Shown: positions 22,085 through 33,329, numbered from the stretch's first letter. The stretch is DNA of 64,000 nt from Rana temporaria (GCF_905171775.1 NC_053489.1:393507983-393571982), one strand, 5' to 3'. Numbers and translations are program-made. Notes: generated from the sequence alone by a model not told the origin.

Positions 22085-23178
22085 ACTTTAATTTACAACT
22101 TTGTGTAAAAAACAAAAGCATTTTGTTTCTGCATTTTTCGAGAGCTTGTGACAGAAAAAAAGAAAACATTTCAAGACTCATTATGCCTCTAAGAAAATAT
22201 ATTGGGGTGTTAACCCTCCAAAATCTGGTCATTTTGTCAGTGTTTTTGTCCTTTCCTCCAATGTGCAATAGGTAGTTAAGAAATGAAATGCCTAATTTAT
22301 GCCTCTTAAAAGCTTGAAGGTGCTCCTTGGATTTTGGGTGCCATTATGCAGCAAGGCTGCAAAAGAGTCTCTAATATGTGGTAGCAGAATGGGTTTTGAG
22401 ATTAAATTTTACCATGCCCATGCTCTGCGTGGGAAATATCTTAGTAACTGACAGCTGTGTGTAAAATAAAATACAATTTCATTTTTTTTCTCCGTTTTCT
22501 AAAAACTTGTGGCAAAACAATGTGATCTTCAAAAGACTCACTATGCCCCTAACTAAATTCATTAAAGTGTTGACAATGGGGTCATTCTGTGGGTGATTCT
22601 CCTGTCCTGGCACTTCAGGGCCTTGAGAAATGTGATAGGTAATCAGGAAATCAGATGCATTATTTGTGCCCCTTGAAAGCCTGAGGCCTCGTACACACGA
22701 CAGAGTTTCTTGGCAGAACTCGGCGAGAAACTCGGTCAGAGCCGGATTCTGCCGAGAAACTCTGTCGTCTGTAAACTTTTGGCCCGATGGAGCCGCCGAG
22801 GAACTCGTCGAGAAAATAGAGAACATGTTCTCTATTTTCTCGTTGTTCTATGGGAGAAGGCGGGGAACTCGATGTGTTTGGCACGTCGAGTTCCTCTGTC
22901 GTGTGTACGAGGCCTAAAGGTGCTCCTTGGATTTTGGGCCTATCTATGCATCTCAGCAGAAAAAAAGGCTCACACATGCGGTATCCCCATATTGGGGATG
23001 AGTAGAAGAATGTGTTTTGGGGTATATTTATTTATAAGTAGGTATTATATGCTGCGTGGGAGAAATAACTTGTTAAAATTACAACTTTCAGAAACAAACA
23101 CACATTTTCTTTTGCTTTCTTCATTTTTCCAAAAATTAGGACAAAAAAATTACAACTTAAAAAAACTCACACTGCCTC
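22085..23178. repeat. degenerate tandem units related to the piggyBac 3' non-coding region
   Basis: About three units of roughly 400 bp repeat a series of motifs: ACTCATTATGCCTCT, GGGGTGTTAACCCTCC-like, GGTGCTCCTTGGATTTTGGG, and AGCAGAATGTGTTTTGGGGT. The same series makes up 51950-52800 inside the piggyBac element. This block is therefore a relic of a piggyBac relative without its coding part. A MITE (22685-22914) interrupts the second unit. Confidence 0.72.
22685..22914. repeat. TWA-flanked foldback MITE
   Basis: Inverted ends GGCCTCGTACACACGACAGA and its complement; TGA at 22682-22684 and TAA at 22915-22917 flank it. The neighbouring tandem unit shows the unoccupied site AGCTTGAAGGTGCTCC near 22311. 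A 3-bp duplication fits PIF/Harbinger-type MITEs. Confidence 0.82.
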
Positions 23179-23182
23179 TTAA

Positions 23183-23944
23183 CCCCTTCAAAACAGGGCT
23201 TTTATACCCACCTCCATACTTGGCCTATTCTGGCACTTCTCTCCTACATGTACAAATCATCATTCTTTTGCTAGAAAATTACTCAGAACCCCCAAACATT
23301 ATATAGGTTTTTTTTAGCAGACACCCTAGGGAATAAAATGGCGGTCATTGCAACTTTTTATCTTGCACGGTATTTGCGCAATAATTTTTAAATGCCTTTT
23401 TTTGGGGAAAAAAATGGTTTCATGAATTAAAAAAATAACAAAACAGTAAAGTTAGCCCAATTGTTTTGTAAAATATGAAAGATGATGTTGAAACGAGTAA
23501 ATAGATACCTAACACGTCACGCTTTAAAATTGCGCACACTCATGGAATGGCACCAAATTTCGTTACTTAAAAATCTCCTTAGGCGACGCTTTGAAAATTT
23601 TTACAGGTTACCAGTTTAGAGTTACAGAGGAGGTCTAGTGCTAGAATTGTTACACACGCTCTAACGCACGCGGTGATACCTCACATATGTGGTTTGAACG
23701 ACGTTTACATACGTGAGCGGGACTAATGCGGGCGTTCGCTTCTGAGCGCGAGCTACCGGGGACAGGGGCGTTTTAAAAAAAAAAAAATTTTATTTTATTT
23801 ATTTTTTACACTTTATTTACATATTTATTTTTTTTGATCACTTTTATTCCTATTACAAGGAATGTAAACATCCCTTGTAATAGGAATCGTGTGTGACAGG
23901 TCCTCTTTAAGGAGAGATGCGGGGTCAATAATATATACACTTAC
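23183..23944. mobile_element. TTAA element of the CCACTT group, 3' end not found
   Basis: TTAA at 23179-23182, then CCCCTTCAAAACAGGG. It is homologous along its length to the interrupted element at 31655-36696 (GCTAGAAAATTACTCA, GCAGACACCCTAGGGAATAA, TTACAGGTTACC, GTCTAGTGCTAGAATTGTTA). A 15-bp perfect hairpin (ATTCCTATTACAAGG) at 23845-23887 carries TGTAAACA (23863-23870) in its loop. No closing CCACTT end is visible, so the right limit is approximate. Confidence 0.7.
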
Positions 23945-24548
23945 AGGTTCACAAGGTGAAGATGCCCGTTAGGGATGGGGGTGTCCTGGGGTACTCCGAT
24001 GCTGCTCTGCGGGCTCTGGTAACGTCCCCTCGGCCATGGGGGTGTGGAATTTGGTCACTGGCTTCTCTGCCGCATCCACTTGACAAGAAGCTCCACACTG
24101 ACCAGTCTGCAAAATGGAAGCAACGTCACCACGGCAGGCCCTTCTGCGCATGCACTTGCTCCTGGAGTCCCGTCCCTCTGCCTGGCGTGCGCTGTGTCTC
24201 CTCTGCTCTGGACCGGATCTCCTCCTTGTGACAGTCTAGCAGAGGCAGATGGGAGACAAAATAAGTAGGTCGCTGTTCGGCATAAGAAAAAAAAAGGGGC
24301 ATTCAAGAGGTTGCAGGGTTGTTGCCTGAAGACCTCACAGTGGCTGCTTAGCAACACTTTTTAGAACATTGGCTACTGTGAATCTTGACTACGTTTTAGA
24401 GCTGCAGATGCACTTCCAGAGTTAGGAGCTCCAGTGGTATCAAACACTTTACTTAATGTAGAGATCAGTGGGAAATCACAGTTCTATTCACCCAGGAATC
24501 TCTTGATGCATATTATGTTTTTTTTTAGTACTTACCTTTTCTGAAGTC
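23945..24548. other. no recognisable feature
   Basis: Mixed-composition sequence with short open frames on both strands and no domain that I recognise. It may be the divergent 3' part of the TTAA element that starts at 23183. Confidence 0.3.
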
Positions 24549-24552
24549 TTAA

Positions 24553-24835
24553 AGTGGTAGTAAACCCCCTGCAAGACAATGCATAATGTGCTAGTATGCA
24601 TTTCATACTAGCACATTATGATATACTTACCTTAGAATGAAGCTCTTCCCCCAGTCTTCTAGGTTTACATGATGCAACCATCTGATTGGCTGCACAGCGA
24701 TGACATCACTCCTGCGCATTACTGACAGTCCTCACAGCACATTGCTCACTGACTGGCTGTGCTCACTGCACACTGACTGGCTGTGCTCACCCCACACTGG
24801 ACTCAGGGAGTGCTAAATGTCCATGGACTAGGGGG
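24553..24835. repeat. T2-like MITE fragment
   Basis: TTAA at 24549-24552 followed by AGTGGTAGTAAACCCCC. A short hairpin (ATAATGTGCTAGTATG against its complement) and ACTTACC at 24625-24631 match the group layout. The right end is missing. Confidence 0.6.
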
Positions 24836-24839
24836 CGCA

Positions 24840-25285
24840 AACAGTGGCGTCTTCAGCTTTCATATTTAGGGGGGGTACATGGGGGCACAGGGACAAAAGT
24901 AGGGGGGCCAACTATAAAATGCAATTATATATTTCTCCTGGGGCCCTTTACTACGATCCCACAATGGGCCCTTTCACATGTTCTGCAGTGAGCTCCCTTC
25001 CTACTATACTGGGGCCCCCCAGGGTGGCAGAAAACAAGAGATATAGGTCACCAGCACACCAAGAAAATATAAGGGTCCAAAGCAGTGGGAGAACTTTCAG
25101 GGTTGCAAAGGTTGTCTTGCCACCGGGGCCTGGTGTTCTGCCCCTGTGAGGTTCCCCAGCTGTCCTGTCCCTGCTATTGACAGCGCTGGTCTGGCATCTG
25201 TCTCCTTGGCAGCGGCGACAGTCTATTAGGACCTAGTGCTGGTGACATCATGGGTGCATGCAGGGGAAGGCTGGCACTATTGGTT
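24840..25285. other. G-rich repeat-like sequence
   Basis: Starts AACAGTGGCGTCTTCAGC, which resembles a hAT-type left end, followed by G-rich tracts. No right end, no gene. Confidence 0.3.
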
Positions 25286-25290
25286 ATAGA

Positions 25291-25926
25291 GGGCCAGATT
25301 CTCGTAGATCTCCGGCGGCGTAACGTATCTCCTTTACGTTACTCCGCCGCAAGTTTTACGGGCAAGTGGCTGATTCACAAACCACTTACCTGTAAACTTG
25401 TGGCGGCGTCCCGTAAAGTCCACCCGCACAAGCCCTCCTAATTCAAATGATCCTGGTAGGGGGCGTGGATCATTTAAATTAGGCGCACTCCCGCGACGAT
25501 CGTACTGCGCATGCTCCGTCGGGTAAATTACACGGACGACTTACGCAAACAACGTAAAATTTTAAAATTGAGATGCGGGAACGACGGCCATACTTAACAT
25601 TGAGTACGCCACCTAGGGGACATGTTTATCTTTACACCGCATATCTCTTACGGAAACGACGTAAAATCACTACGACGGGAAATCGTACGTTCGTGAATCC
25701 GCGTAACTAGTCATTTGCATATTCTACGCTGACCGCAATGGAAACGCCACCTAGCGGTCAGCGTAGATATTGCAGCCCAAGATACAACGGCGCTGGCCGT
25801 CGTATCTTAGGCATGTTTAAGTGTATCTCAGTTTGAGAATACACTTAAACATACGACGGCCTTAGATTCGGACTTACGTCGGCGTATCTGCTGCTACGCC
25901 GGCGTAATTCTTTGAGAATATGGCCC
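25291..25926. repeat. CGTA-rich foldback MITE, copy A
   Basis: Inverted ends GGGCCAGATTCTC and GAGAATATGGCCC. The interior is dense in ACG/CGT with many small palindromes (CGGCGGCGTAACG, TACGCCGGCGTAA). It may have AGA flanks on both sides. Non-coding. Confidence 0.72.
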
Positions 25927-26044
25927 AGAGAGCTGAGCCCCCAGCTGGTCACCTAGCAGCAGTAATGCTGTATAACCTTCTCTGTTGACATGCTGATCAG
26001 ATTGTGATCCAGGTAATGCTCCCAGTCAGATCTAATAAACACAG

Positions 26045-26787
26045 TGGCCCGGATTCAGAAAGGACTTACGACAGCGTATCTCCAGATATGCCGTCGTAAG
26101 TCCAAATGAGCGCCGTCGTATCTATGCGCTGATTCATAAAGGCAGTTACACCTGAATTTTGCCAAGATACGACCGACGTAAATCTCTTATGCCGTCGTAT
26201 CTTGGGTGCATATTTACGCTGGCCGCTAGGGGCGCCTCCGTAGATTTACGTGTCGAATAAGCAAATGACCTAGATATGCCGATTCAGAAACGTACTTGCG
26301 CCCGTCGGATTTATCTACGCCGTTTACGTAAGGCGTATGTCCGTCGTAAGTTTACCCCTCATAAAGCACGGGTAAGTCATGTTAAGGTATGGATGTCGGA
26401 AACGTCGGAACAGCATCGTATTTTACGTCGTTTGCGTAAGTCGTACGTGAATGGGGCTGGGCGTAGGTTATGTTCACGTCGACAAAGCATTGAGCCGACG
26501 TATCTTAGGGAGTATTTGCGACGTGACTCTGAGCATGCGCGCGCATGCGCCGTATGATCGGACATGCATTTACATGGGGTCACGCTTCATTAAAACACAA
26601 CACGCCCACTGCCTTGCTACTTTGAATTACGCGGGCTTACGCCGGCCCATTTACGATACGCCGACGTAACTTTGGGAGCAAGTTCTTTCTGAATACAGTA
26701 CTTGCCTCTCAATGTTACGTCAGCGTAGCGCATAGGAGATGCGTTACGCCCGCTCAAAGATACTACAATGTATCTGAATCGCGGCCA
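26045..26787. repeat. CGTA-rich foldback MITE, copy B
   Basis: Inverted ends TGGCCCGGATTCAGA and TCTGAATCGCGGCCA. The same CGTA-rich interior as the element at 25291, but different in detail. Non-coding; open frames here are artefacts. Confidence 0.72.
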
Positions 26788-26904
26788 GTATTTATTAGCA
26801 TCAAGAGTACAACCACATATATATATATAATCAAACGTATGTTCCGCAGCCGTGTGGTGTGGGCTTTGATCAATATAATCTCTGATATTTAACACTGGGA
26901 TTTG

Positions 26905-27250
26905 ACTGGGAGCATCACCTGAATTGCATCCCGATCAGCATGTCAGAGAAGGCTCCACTGCTGCTAAGCAACCTACAGGAAACTCAACTGTCTACAACCA
27001 ATAGAGATGGGCTAGTAATGAGTAGTAATTAACTCATCGGAATGTCATTATCTAAAAGAATGTGTATGAAGCCCCCCATTGTGTGATGTGTGGGTGGAGT
27101 GTGTCTTTGTCCCTGTGATTAACTGTAACATGCTTGTACTGTATATAACAAAGCTAAGTTACCATTAAAGGATTCATTCATTCATTCATTTTGGAACCAA
27201 TACCAGAGCTTGTGTTGTCTCGGTTATTCTGGGAAATGAAATGGGTCGTG
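26905..27250 (+). repeat. solo-LTR-like segment
   Basis: This is similar to 54520-54860. They share TAGTAATTA, ATGTCATTATCTAAA, GCCCCCCATTGTGTG, a TATA-like GTATATAACAAAG and CCATTAAAG that could be a polyadenylation signal. The order matches an LTR promoter and poly(A) region. An (ATTC)n run sits at about 27173-27190. No internal retroviral or gypsy coding region is present. The ends are not defined, so LTR identity is tentative. Confidence 0.4.
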
Positions 27251-27570
27251 TCTGATGTCTGTTGGACTGTCGGATGCACACAGGTCCCAGAAGACAGCAG
27301 GGACCATTCAGAACATGCAGCGTGACTTGCGCATGCGCAGTAGGGAACCAGAAGTGAAGCCAATTTTTTTTGTGCATTTTCAGCTTTGCAGAAACACACT
27401 ACAGCCCATTTATCATGGTTTCCTATGGGTCACGTTAACATCTGTAGATTTTATGGAAAGGGCCAGGGACTTTTTTCTGGTTTTTGGTTCTATAAACTAG
27501 CTCGAAAACGTGTATTGAAAAACGCAAAATACACCTGGAATATACAACCTGCATATGTGTGAACAAGGCC
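27251..27570. other. no recognisable gene; right end of an unidentified MITE
   Basis: Mixed sequence. GCATATGTGTGAACAAGGCC just before the next element resembles the right end seen at about 40885-40905. Confidence 0.3.
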
Positions 27571-27573
27571 TTA

Positions 27574-27946
27574 GGCCCCTTTCACACGGGGCGGATCAGT
27601 AATGATCCGTTCCGTAAACCTCCGTTTGCTCAGCAGGGATCGCTCCGTTGATCCCCGCTGAGCCGGTGGATGACAGGGCGGTCCCCGAACACTGTGCAGG
27701 GACTGCCCTGTCTTTTCTCTGCTCTCCCCTATGGGGGGATCAGATGAACACGGACCGTCTGTCCGTGTTCATCCGATCCGCAGACGGAAGGAAAAATAGG
27801 GTTTTCTTCTGGCTGCAGAATCGGAGCATTGCGGAGGCAGGCGAGATCGGGTGTCAGCGGATGTTCATACCAATGTATGTCCCTTTTTCATCCGCAAACG
27901 GATGGATGAAAAAGCGGACATACGGTCCACAGGTGTGAAAGGGGCC
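27574..27946. repeat. Harbinger-like MITE (GGCCCCTTTCACAC family), copy 1
   Basis: Ends GGCCCCTTTCACACGG and GGTGTGAAAGGGGCC; flanks TTA (27571-27573) and TTG (27947-27949). The interior is a foldback around GATCCGT and ACGGAC motifs. Confidence 0.85.
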
Positions 27947-28375
27947 TTGGAAAAAGACAGCGAGCAGGTAGGGTCATTTTATTGCACGTCTTTTATGCAA
28001 GTGCTGCTAGTTTTAGTAAAGCTTTACTGCTGTTTAACCCCTTCAGATCCGTGCTATAGCCGAATGATGGCTATAGCGCAGTCCTACTTTGCCAGGAGGC
28101 CGTCAATAGATGTCCTCCCCTTTGCACGCTCCTTGCACACCCTAAGCAGGGCGCACACTGTGATCACAGAGTTAATGAGACTCGGGTGATCACAGATAGG
28201 AGTAAGGGGCCGATCCCGTCCCCTTACCACGTGATCAGCTGTCAGCCAATGACAGCTGATCACGTGATGTAAACAGAAGATCGGTAATGATAGCGTGAGG
28301 AGAAAGAAAGCTGATCACTGGCTTCTGTACAAGGAACATCGGTCCCGAAGAGGAAAGATGCACAGCCATCTCATC

Positions 28376-28650
28376 TGTGCCCACCAGTACCGGCTGACAG
28401 TGCCACAAATCAGTGCATAACAGTGCCACCTATCAATGTCCACCAGTGGTGCCAATCATTGTCTCATCAGTGCCACCTAGCAGTGCCGATCACTGTCACC
28501 TATCAGTGCCATCTATTACTGCCACTTCTCAGTGCCCACTAGTGCCACCTATCAATGCCCTTCAGTGCCTCTTCTCAGTGCCGCCTCATCAGTGCCCACC
28601 AATGCCGCCTTATTAGTGCCCATCAATGCAGCCTACCTGTGCCCATCAGT
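28376..28650. repeat. degenerate CAGTGCC-type minisatellite
   Basis: Irregular units of CAGTGCCACCTAT type, about 12-24 bp. This is the same sequence theme as the 48300-49400 array in the piggyBac element and, inverted, 20460-20710. Confidence 0.85.
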
Positions 28651-28737
28651 GCACTGATAATTTTGTACTGTTTGTAAAATTTTATAACAAATATATAAAA
28701 GGTTTTGTTTTGATTTTTTAAACTCTGTCTTTTTTAA

Positions 28738-29659
28738 CCACTTAAGGACCGCCTAACAGCGATATACGTCGGCAGAATGGCACCACTGGGCACAATCACG
28801 TACCTGTACGTGATTGTATAAAGCCCAGCGGTGGGTCCGAAGCTCCGTGACCTCGGCCGTGGGTCCCCGGAGCTGAAGAACGGGGAGAGCCGCGTGTAAA
28901 CATGGCTTCCCCGTTCTTCACTGTGGCGCTGTCATCGATTGTGTGTTCCCTGATATAGGGACGCACAATCAATGACGTCAGACCTACAGCCACACACCCC
29001 TACAGTTGTAAACACACTTCAGGGAACACATAACCCCTTCAGCGCCCCCTGTGGTTAACTCCCAAACTGCAACTGTCATTTTCACAATAAACAATGCATT
29101 TTAAATGCATTTTTTGCTGTGAAAATGACAATGGTCTCAAAAATGTGTCAAAATTGTCCAAAGTGTCCGAAATAATGTCGCAGTCACGAAAAAAATCGCT
29201 GATCGCCACCATTAGTAGTAAAAAATTTTTTTTTTATAAAAATGCAATAAAACTATCCCCTATTTTGTAAACGCTATAAATTTTGCGAAAACCAATCGAT
29301 AAACACTTATTGTGATTTTTTTTACCAAAAATAGGTAGAAGAATACGTATCGGCCTAAACTGAGGGAAAAAAAAAACTGTTATATATGTTTTTGGGGGAT
29401 ATTTTATTATAGCAAAAAGTAAAAAATATTGCATTTTTTTCAAAATTGTCGCTCTATTTTTGTTTATAGCGCAAAAAATAAAAACCGCAGAGTTGATCAA
29501 ATACCACCAAAAGAAAGCTCTATTTGTGGAAAAAAAAGGACGCCAATTTTGTTTGAGCCACGTCGCAAGACCGCGCAATTGTCAGTTAAAGCGACGCGGT
29601 GCCGAATCGCAAAAAGGGGCCTGGTCTTTTACCTGCATTTTGGTCCGGGTCTTAAGTGG
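28738..29659 (+). mobile_element. piggyBac-type MITE nested at an internal TTAA
   Basis: TTAA at 28734-28737 and 29660-29663 flank CCACTTAAGGACC and CTTAAGTGG. A 13-bp perfect hairpin (TGAAGAACGGGGA) at 28874-28920 has TGTAAACA (28895-28902) in the loop, with another hairpin next to it (GTCATCGATTGTG). The 3' part has the family sequence CAAATACCACCAAAAGAAAG. Non-coding. Confidence 0.9.
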
Positions 29660-29840
29660 TTAACAAAAAACAAAAACCGCAGAGGTGATCAAATAACACC
29701 AGTACCACAGAAAGCTCTATTTGTGGGAAAAATATTATAATCATTTCATTTGGGTTTAGCATTGTATGACCGCGCAATTTTAGTTCAAAGAGTGACAGCG
29801 CCGAAAGCTGAAAATTGGTCTGGGCAGGAGGGGGGTTTAA

Positions 29841-30640
29841 CCTCTTCCCCACCGCGCCATAGACAAAAGACGTCTACAGCGCGGTGGAGTTATTCTGGGA
29901 GGAAGTCCCTGGGACGTCCTCCCAAAATCCTTCACTCGCGCGCCCCCTGATAGCGGCGGTTTACCACGTGATCGCTCCGTCAAATGACGGAGCGATCACT
30001 TGTAAACAAACCGGCGTCATGTAATGACGCCGGTTCCTCCCTCTCCTCTCTGTACCGATCAGTACACTGTGAGAGGAGAGGGGGGAGAGCGGGTGGCAGC
30101 AGCAGCTGCTGTGGCTGGATCTGTGACAAATGCAGTCACAGATCCAGCCATCCATCCTTCCCTGCGCAATACTCTGCAATAAAATCAATACTATGAAATA
30201 ACCCCCCATACTCTGCAATACCCCCCATACGCTGCAATAGCCCCCCCATACTCTGCAATAACCCCCCATACTCTGCAATAGCCCCCCTATACTCTGCAAT
30301 AGCCCCCCCATACTCTGCAATAACCCCCCCATACTCTGCAATAACCCCCCCATACTCTGCAATACCGCCAATACTCCGCAATACCCGCTAATATGACAGA
30401 AACAAGATTTTTTTTACAGAATTGTCAGTGTTTTTTCTTTTTAAGCGCAAAAAATAAAAAACCCAGAGGCGATCAAATACCACCAAAAGAAAGCTCTATT
30501 TGTGGGGGGAAAAAAGGACAACAATTTCAGATGGGCACAATGTTGTATGACGGAGTAATTGTCATTCAAATTGTGAGAGCACCGAAAGCTGAAAATTGGT
30601 CTGGTTAGGAAGGGGGTTTAAGTGCCCAGTGGTCAAGAGG
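29841..30640 (+). mobile_element. piggyBac-type MITE nested at a second internal TTAA
   Basis: TTAA at 29837-29840 and 30641-30644; ends CCTCTTCCCCACC and GGTCAAGAGG. Two perfect hairpins (15 bp, 29968-29999; 12 bp, 30009-30035) flank TGTAAACA (30001-30008). It carries its own minisatellite (30178-30395) in place of the CAGTGCC type. The 3' part is the family consensus. Confidence 0.9.
30178..30395. repeat. about 18-bp minisatellite
   Basis: Repeats of AATACCCCCCATACTCTGC with small length changes, about eleven copies, inside the nested MITE. Confidence 0.93.
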
Positions 30641-30663
30641 TTAAGTGCCCAGTAAGCAAGTGG

Positions 30664-30975
30664 CGCTTTTTGGACGCTAGCTGGGGCGCTTTTAACCCCT
30701 GCTAGCGACCAAAGAAGGGGTTAAAAGTGCCTATGTTGCGGCACTTCCAGATCGCTTTTCAAGTGCTTTGGAAGCACTGCCCATGCATTTCAATAGGCAG
30801 GGCGTTTTGGGAGCGCTGTATACAGTGCTCCCAAACCGCCCCAAAGATGCTGTTTGCTGGACTTTTACTAACCTCCTGCAAGCGCATCGCCCGTGTGAAG
30901 CGACACACTGAAATTAATAGAAGATTTCCAGCGCTATGATGCCTAAAAAACGCCTCAGCGTGAAAAGGGTCTAAT
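30664..30975. repeat. Harbinger-like MITE fragment
   Basis: The right end CAGCGTGAAAAGGGTCTAA and the interior (CGCTAGC palindromes, GCGCTGTATACAGTGC) resemble the GGCCCCTTTCACAC family. The left end is absent where it abuts the piggyBac-type MITE. Confidence 0.55.
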
Positions 30976-31099
30976 GAGTCTCTGAGGTGATTTCAGTCAA
31001 GCAACAGCCATACAAAGCTACAAATGAGCACACATTTCATATTTTTACTTGAATGGTGCTTATACCCTTCCATATAACAGCTCATAGACAGAGTTCAGT

Positions 31100-31345
31100 C
31101 ACAGCCCCATTTTTCCCCCACCACCAAGCCCTGACAGCACGACCGCTCTCCTCTCTCGTTCACAGACACGCAATCCTTCCAGCGTGCGGGCGCGCGAACT
31201 CCATCCCAGGCCCTGCGCGCCCCCGCCCCTCCCCTCACACACACACACTCCTCAGATAGAAAAGGCGGTGGATGCTGCGCCCGGAGCCCGCGGGTGAGAG
31301 GTCATGTGACTGGGGAAGAGGGCGGAGGGGACCCGGAATTACTCA
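31100..31345 (+). promoter_or_regulatory. CpG-rich segment, candidate promoter and first exon
   Basis: This is the only non-repeat stretch with a high CpG density (GCGTGCGGGCGCGCGAAC near 31180, CTGCGCGCCCCCGCCCC, GCCCGCGG). GC boxes of GGGCGG/CCCCGCCC type are present. An ATG at 31272 begins MLRPEPAG and runs into GGTGAGAG at about 31290-31297, which would serve as a splice donor. No downstream exon is identified in the window. This may be the 5' end of a host gene on the plus strand or a fragment of an unrecognised element. Confidence 0.35.
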
Positions 31346-31650
31346 GTGCTTTGCGCTGTATAGTAGGCTAATTGGTGTTATGGGTCCAGTGTTTGTACAC
31401 GTTACATGCTTCTATTGGTATACTGGCTTGGTACACTGTGCTGGTAATGACAGGCGAATGCTCTAGGCCTCCACACATCGTTCCATGGTTACAGCAGGTT
31501 TGGCGTTGCTGGGGACCATTTCTGAAGGGCCTGGTTATATGGACAGCAGGATACCTGAGTGACTGGAGGTTATCTGGCAGCTCCGTGTGCCTGCCATTGC
31601 TTCTGGTAGGCATAGTACTTTGTATGCACGATTCTCTTCTGATTTGTAGT
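31346..31650. other. unique-looking sequence, no gene recognised
   Basis: This follows the CpG-rich segment and would be intron if that is a first exon. Open frames on both strands are short and without known domains. Confidence 0.3.
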
Positions 31651-32030
31651 TTAACCACTTGCTACCCAGGCCAATTCTGACATTTTGCTCCTACATGTAA
31701 AAATCATATTTATTTATTTTTGCTAGAAAATTACTCAAAACCCTAAAACATGTATGTTTTTTTTTTTTAGCAGAGACCCTAGGGAATAAAATGGTGGTCA
31801 TTGCAAATTTTCATCTTGCATGGTATTTGCACAGTAATTTTTCAAACGTGTGTTTTTGTGGGGGGTGTGGGGGAACTGTTTCATGCATAAAATAAAAACA
31901 GTAAAGTTAGCCCAATTTTTTTTTTTTTTTGTATAATGTGAAAGATGATGATCCGAGTAAATGGATACCTAATGTGTCACACTTTGAAATTGCGCACACT
32001 GGTGGAATAGCACTAAACGTTTGTACTTAA

Positions 32031-32527
32031 AGTGGAGGTTCACCCGGAAATTGCTATTTTCAACCTTAGATTGATGCTCATTTAGTCTAGGGGAATCGGC
32101 TAGTTTATTTAAAATCGAAGCTGTACTTACCTTTTTAGAGGGCGATCTTCTCCGCCGCTTCCGGGTATGGGCTGCGGGACTGGGCGTTCCTATTTTGATT
32201 GACAGTCTTCCGAAAGGCTTCCGACGGTCGCATCCATCGCGTCACGATTTTCCGAAAGTAGCCGAACGTCGGTGCGCAGGCGCCGTATAGAGCCGCACCG
32301 ACTTTCGGCTACTCGTGACGCGATGGATGCGACCGTCGGAAGCCTGTCGGAAGACTGTCAATCACAAAGGAACGCCCAGTCCCGAAGACCCATACCCGGA
32401 AGTGGCGGAGAAGATCGCTCTCTACAACGGTAAGTACAGCTTCGATTTTAAAACAACTAGCCGATTCCCCTAGACAAAACGAGCATCAATCTAAGGGTAA
32501 AAAAAAATGTATGGGTGAACTCCCGCT
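32031..32527. repeat. T2/Kolobok-like MITE, copy 3
   Basis: TTAA at 32027-32030 and 32528-32531; ends AGTGGAGGTTCACCC and GGGTGAACTCCCGCT. ACTTACC at 32125-32131 and GGTAAGT at 32429-32435. The right TTAA is also the left target site of the next element. Confidence 0.92.
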
Positions 32528-32531
32528 TTAA

Positions 32532-33319
32532 CCACTTCCCGCCCGGCCTATAGCAGAATGGCGCCTGGCCGGTGGTTCTGTTAGCCTGACTGAGCGTCAT
32601 GATGTCCAGCAGAATAACATGCCGGCGTGCGCCCGTGGGGGCATGCAGCGTTGGCGATCCGAGGTGTTGTGTGTCACTCTGACACACTGCATCTCTGATC
32701 GTTGTATGGAGCTTCTGACGGAGGCTCCTTACCACGTGATCAGCTGTGACCAATCACAGCTAATTATCACGTGAACCAGGAAGTGACGGTAAACAGCATT
32801 CCTCGGTTCACGCTGACAGGGAGAGCCGATCAACAGCCCTCGCTGTCGGGGGGGGGGGGGGGGTTTGTGCTGATATTCAGCACATTCATTATCGGCACAG
32901 CCCCATCAGATGTGCCACCACAGCTGCAAATAAGTGCCCTATTAAAAAATGGATGTCAGTGCCCACCACAGTACCAATCAATGCCCAGCAGTAAAACCTT
33001 TTTAGTACCTGCTTATCACAGCTGCCTATCGGTGCCCATAAATTCTACTTATCAGTGCCCCGTCCGTTAAGGCGAAAACATTTTATAAACGAAACTAAGA
33101 AACTTTTTTCTCTTCTTTCAAAAATGTTTGTTTAGTAAAAAATAAAACCCCCAGTGGTGATCAAATACCACCGAAAGAAAGCTCTATTTGTGGGAAGAAA
33201 ATTATAAAAATGTCGTTTGGGTACAGTGTTGCATGACTGCGCAATTCAAAGTGCGACAGCGTTGAAAGCTAAAAATGGTCATGGGCAGGAAGGGGCGAAA
33301 GTGCCCGGTATTGAAGTGG
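32532..33319 (+). mobile_element. piggyBac-type MITE abutting the T2-like MITE
   Basis: TTAA at 32528-32531 and 33320-33323; ends CCACTTCCCGCCCGG and ATTGAAGTGG. It includes the CACGTGATCAGCTGTGA hairpin (32733-32775), a run of about 18 G (32850-32868), degenerate CAGTGCC repeats (32900-33060) and the family 3' part (CAAATACCACCGAAAG). Non-coding. Confidence 0.9.
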
Positions 33320-33329
33320 TTAAAATGCG

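Larger units (their letters stand above)
28038..30663 (+). mobile_element. piggyBac-type MITE carrying two further piggyBac-type MITEs
   Basis: The left end follows TTAA at 28034-28037 (CCCCTTCAGATCC). The element's own sequence is 28038-28737, 29660-29840 and 30641-30663. It is interrupted at an internal TTAA by 28738-29659 and at a second by 29841-30640. When these are removed the order matches the family: minisatellite (28376-28650), CAAAAACCGCAGAGGTGATC, GAAAGCTGAAAATTGGTCTG, GTGCCCAGTAAGCAAGTGG. A 16-bp perfect hairpin (ACGTGATCAGCTGTCA) lies at 28230-28266, followed by TGTAAACA at 28268-28275. Confidence 0.82.

Noticed and set aside
25250..26895. Arg-rich frames in the CGTA-rich elements
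   Set aside because: Caused by CGT/CGN-rich foldback sequence in two MITEs; no domain.
29961..30381. Minus-strand frames with GGLLQSMGG and AEYGG repeats
   Set aside because: Translation of the 18-bp minisatellite in a MITE.
28376..33060. Repeat arrays considered as CRISPR
   Set aside because: Units are contiguous tandem repeats without unique spacers, in a eukaryotic context with no Cas genes.
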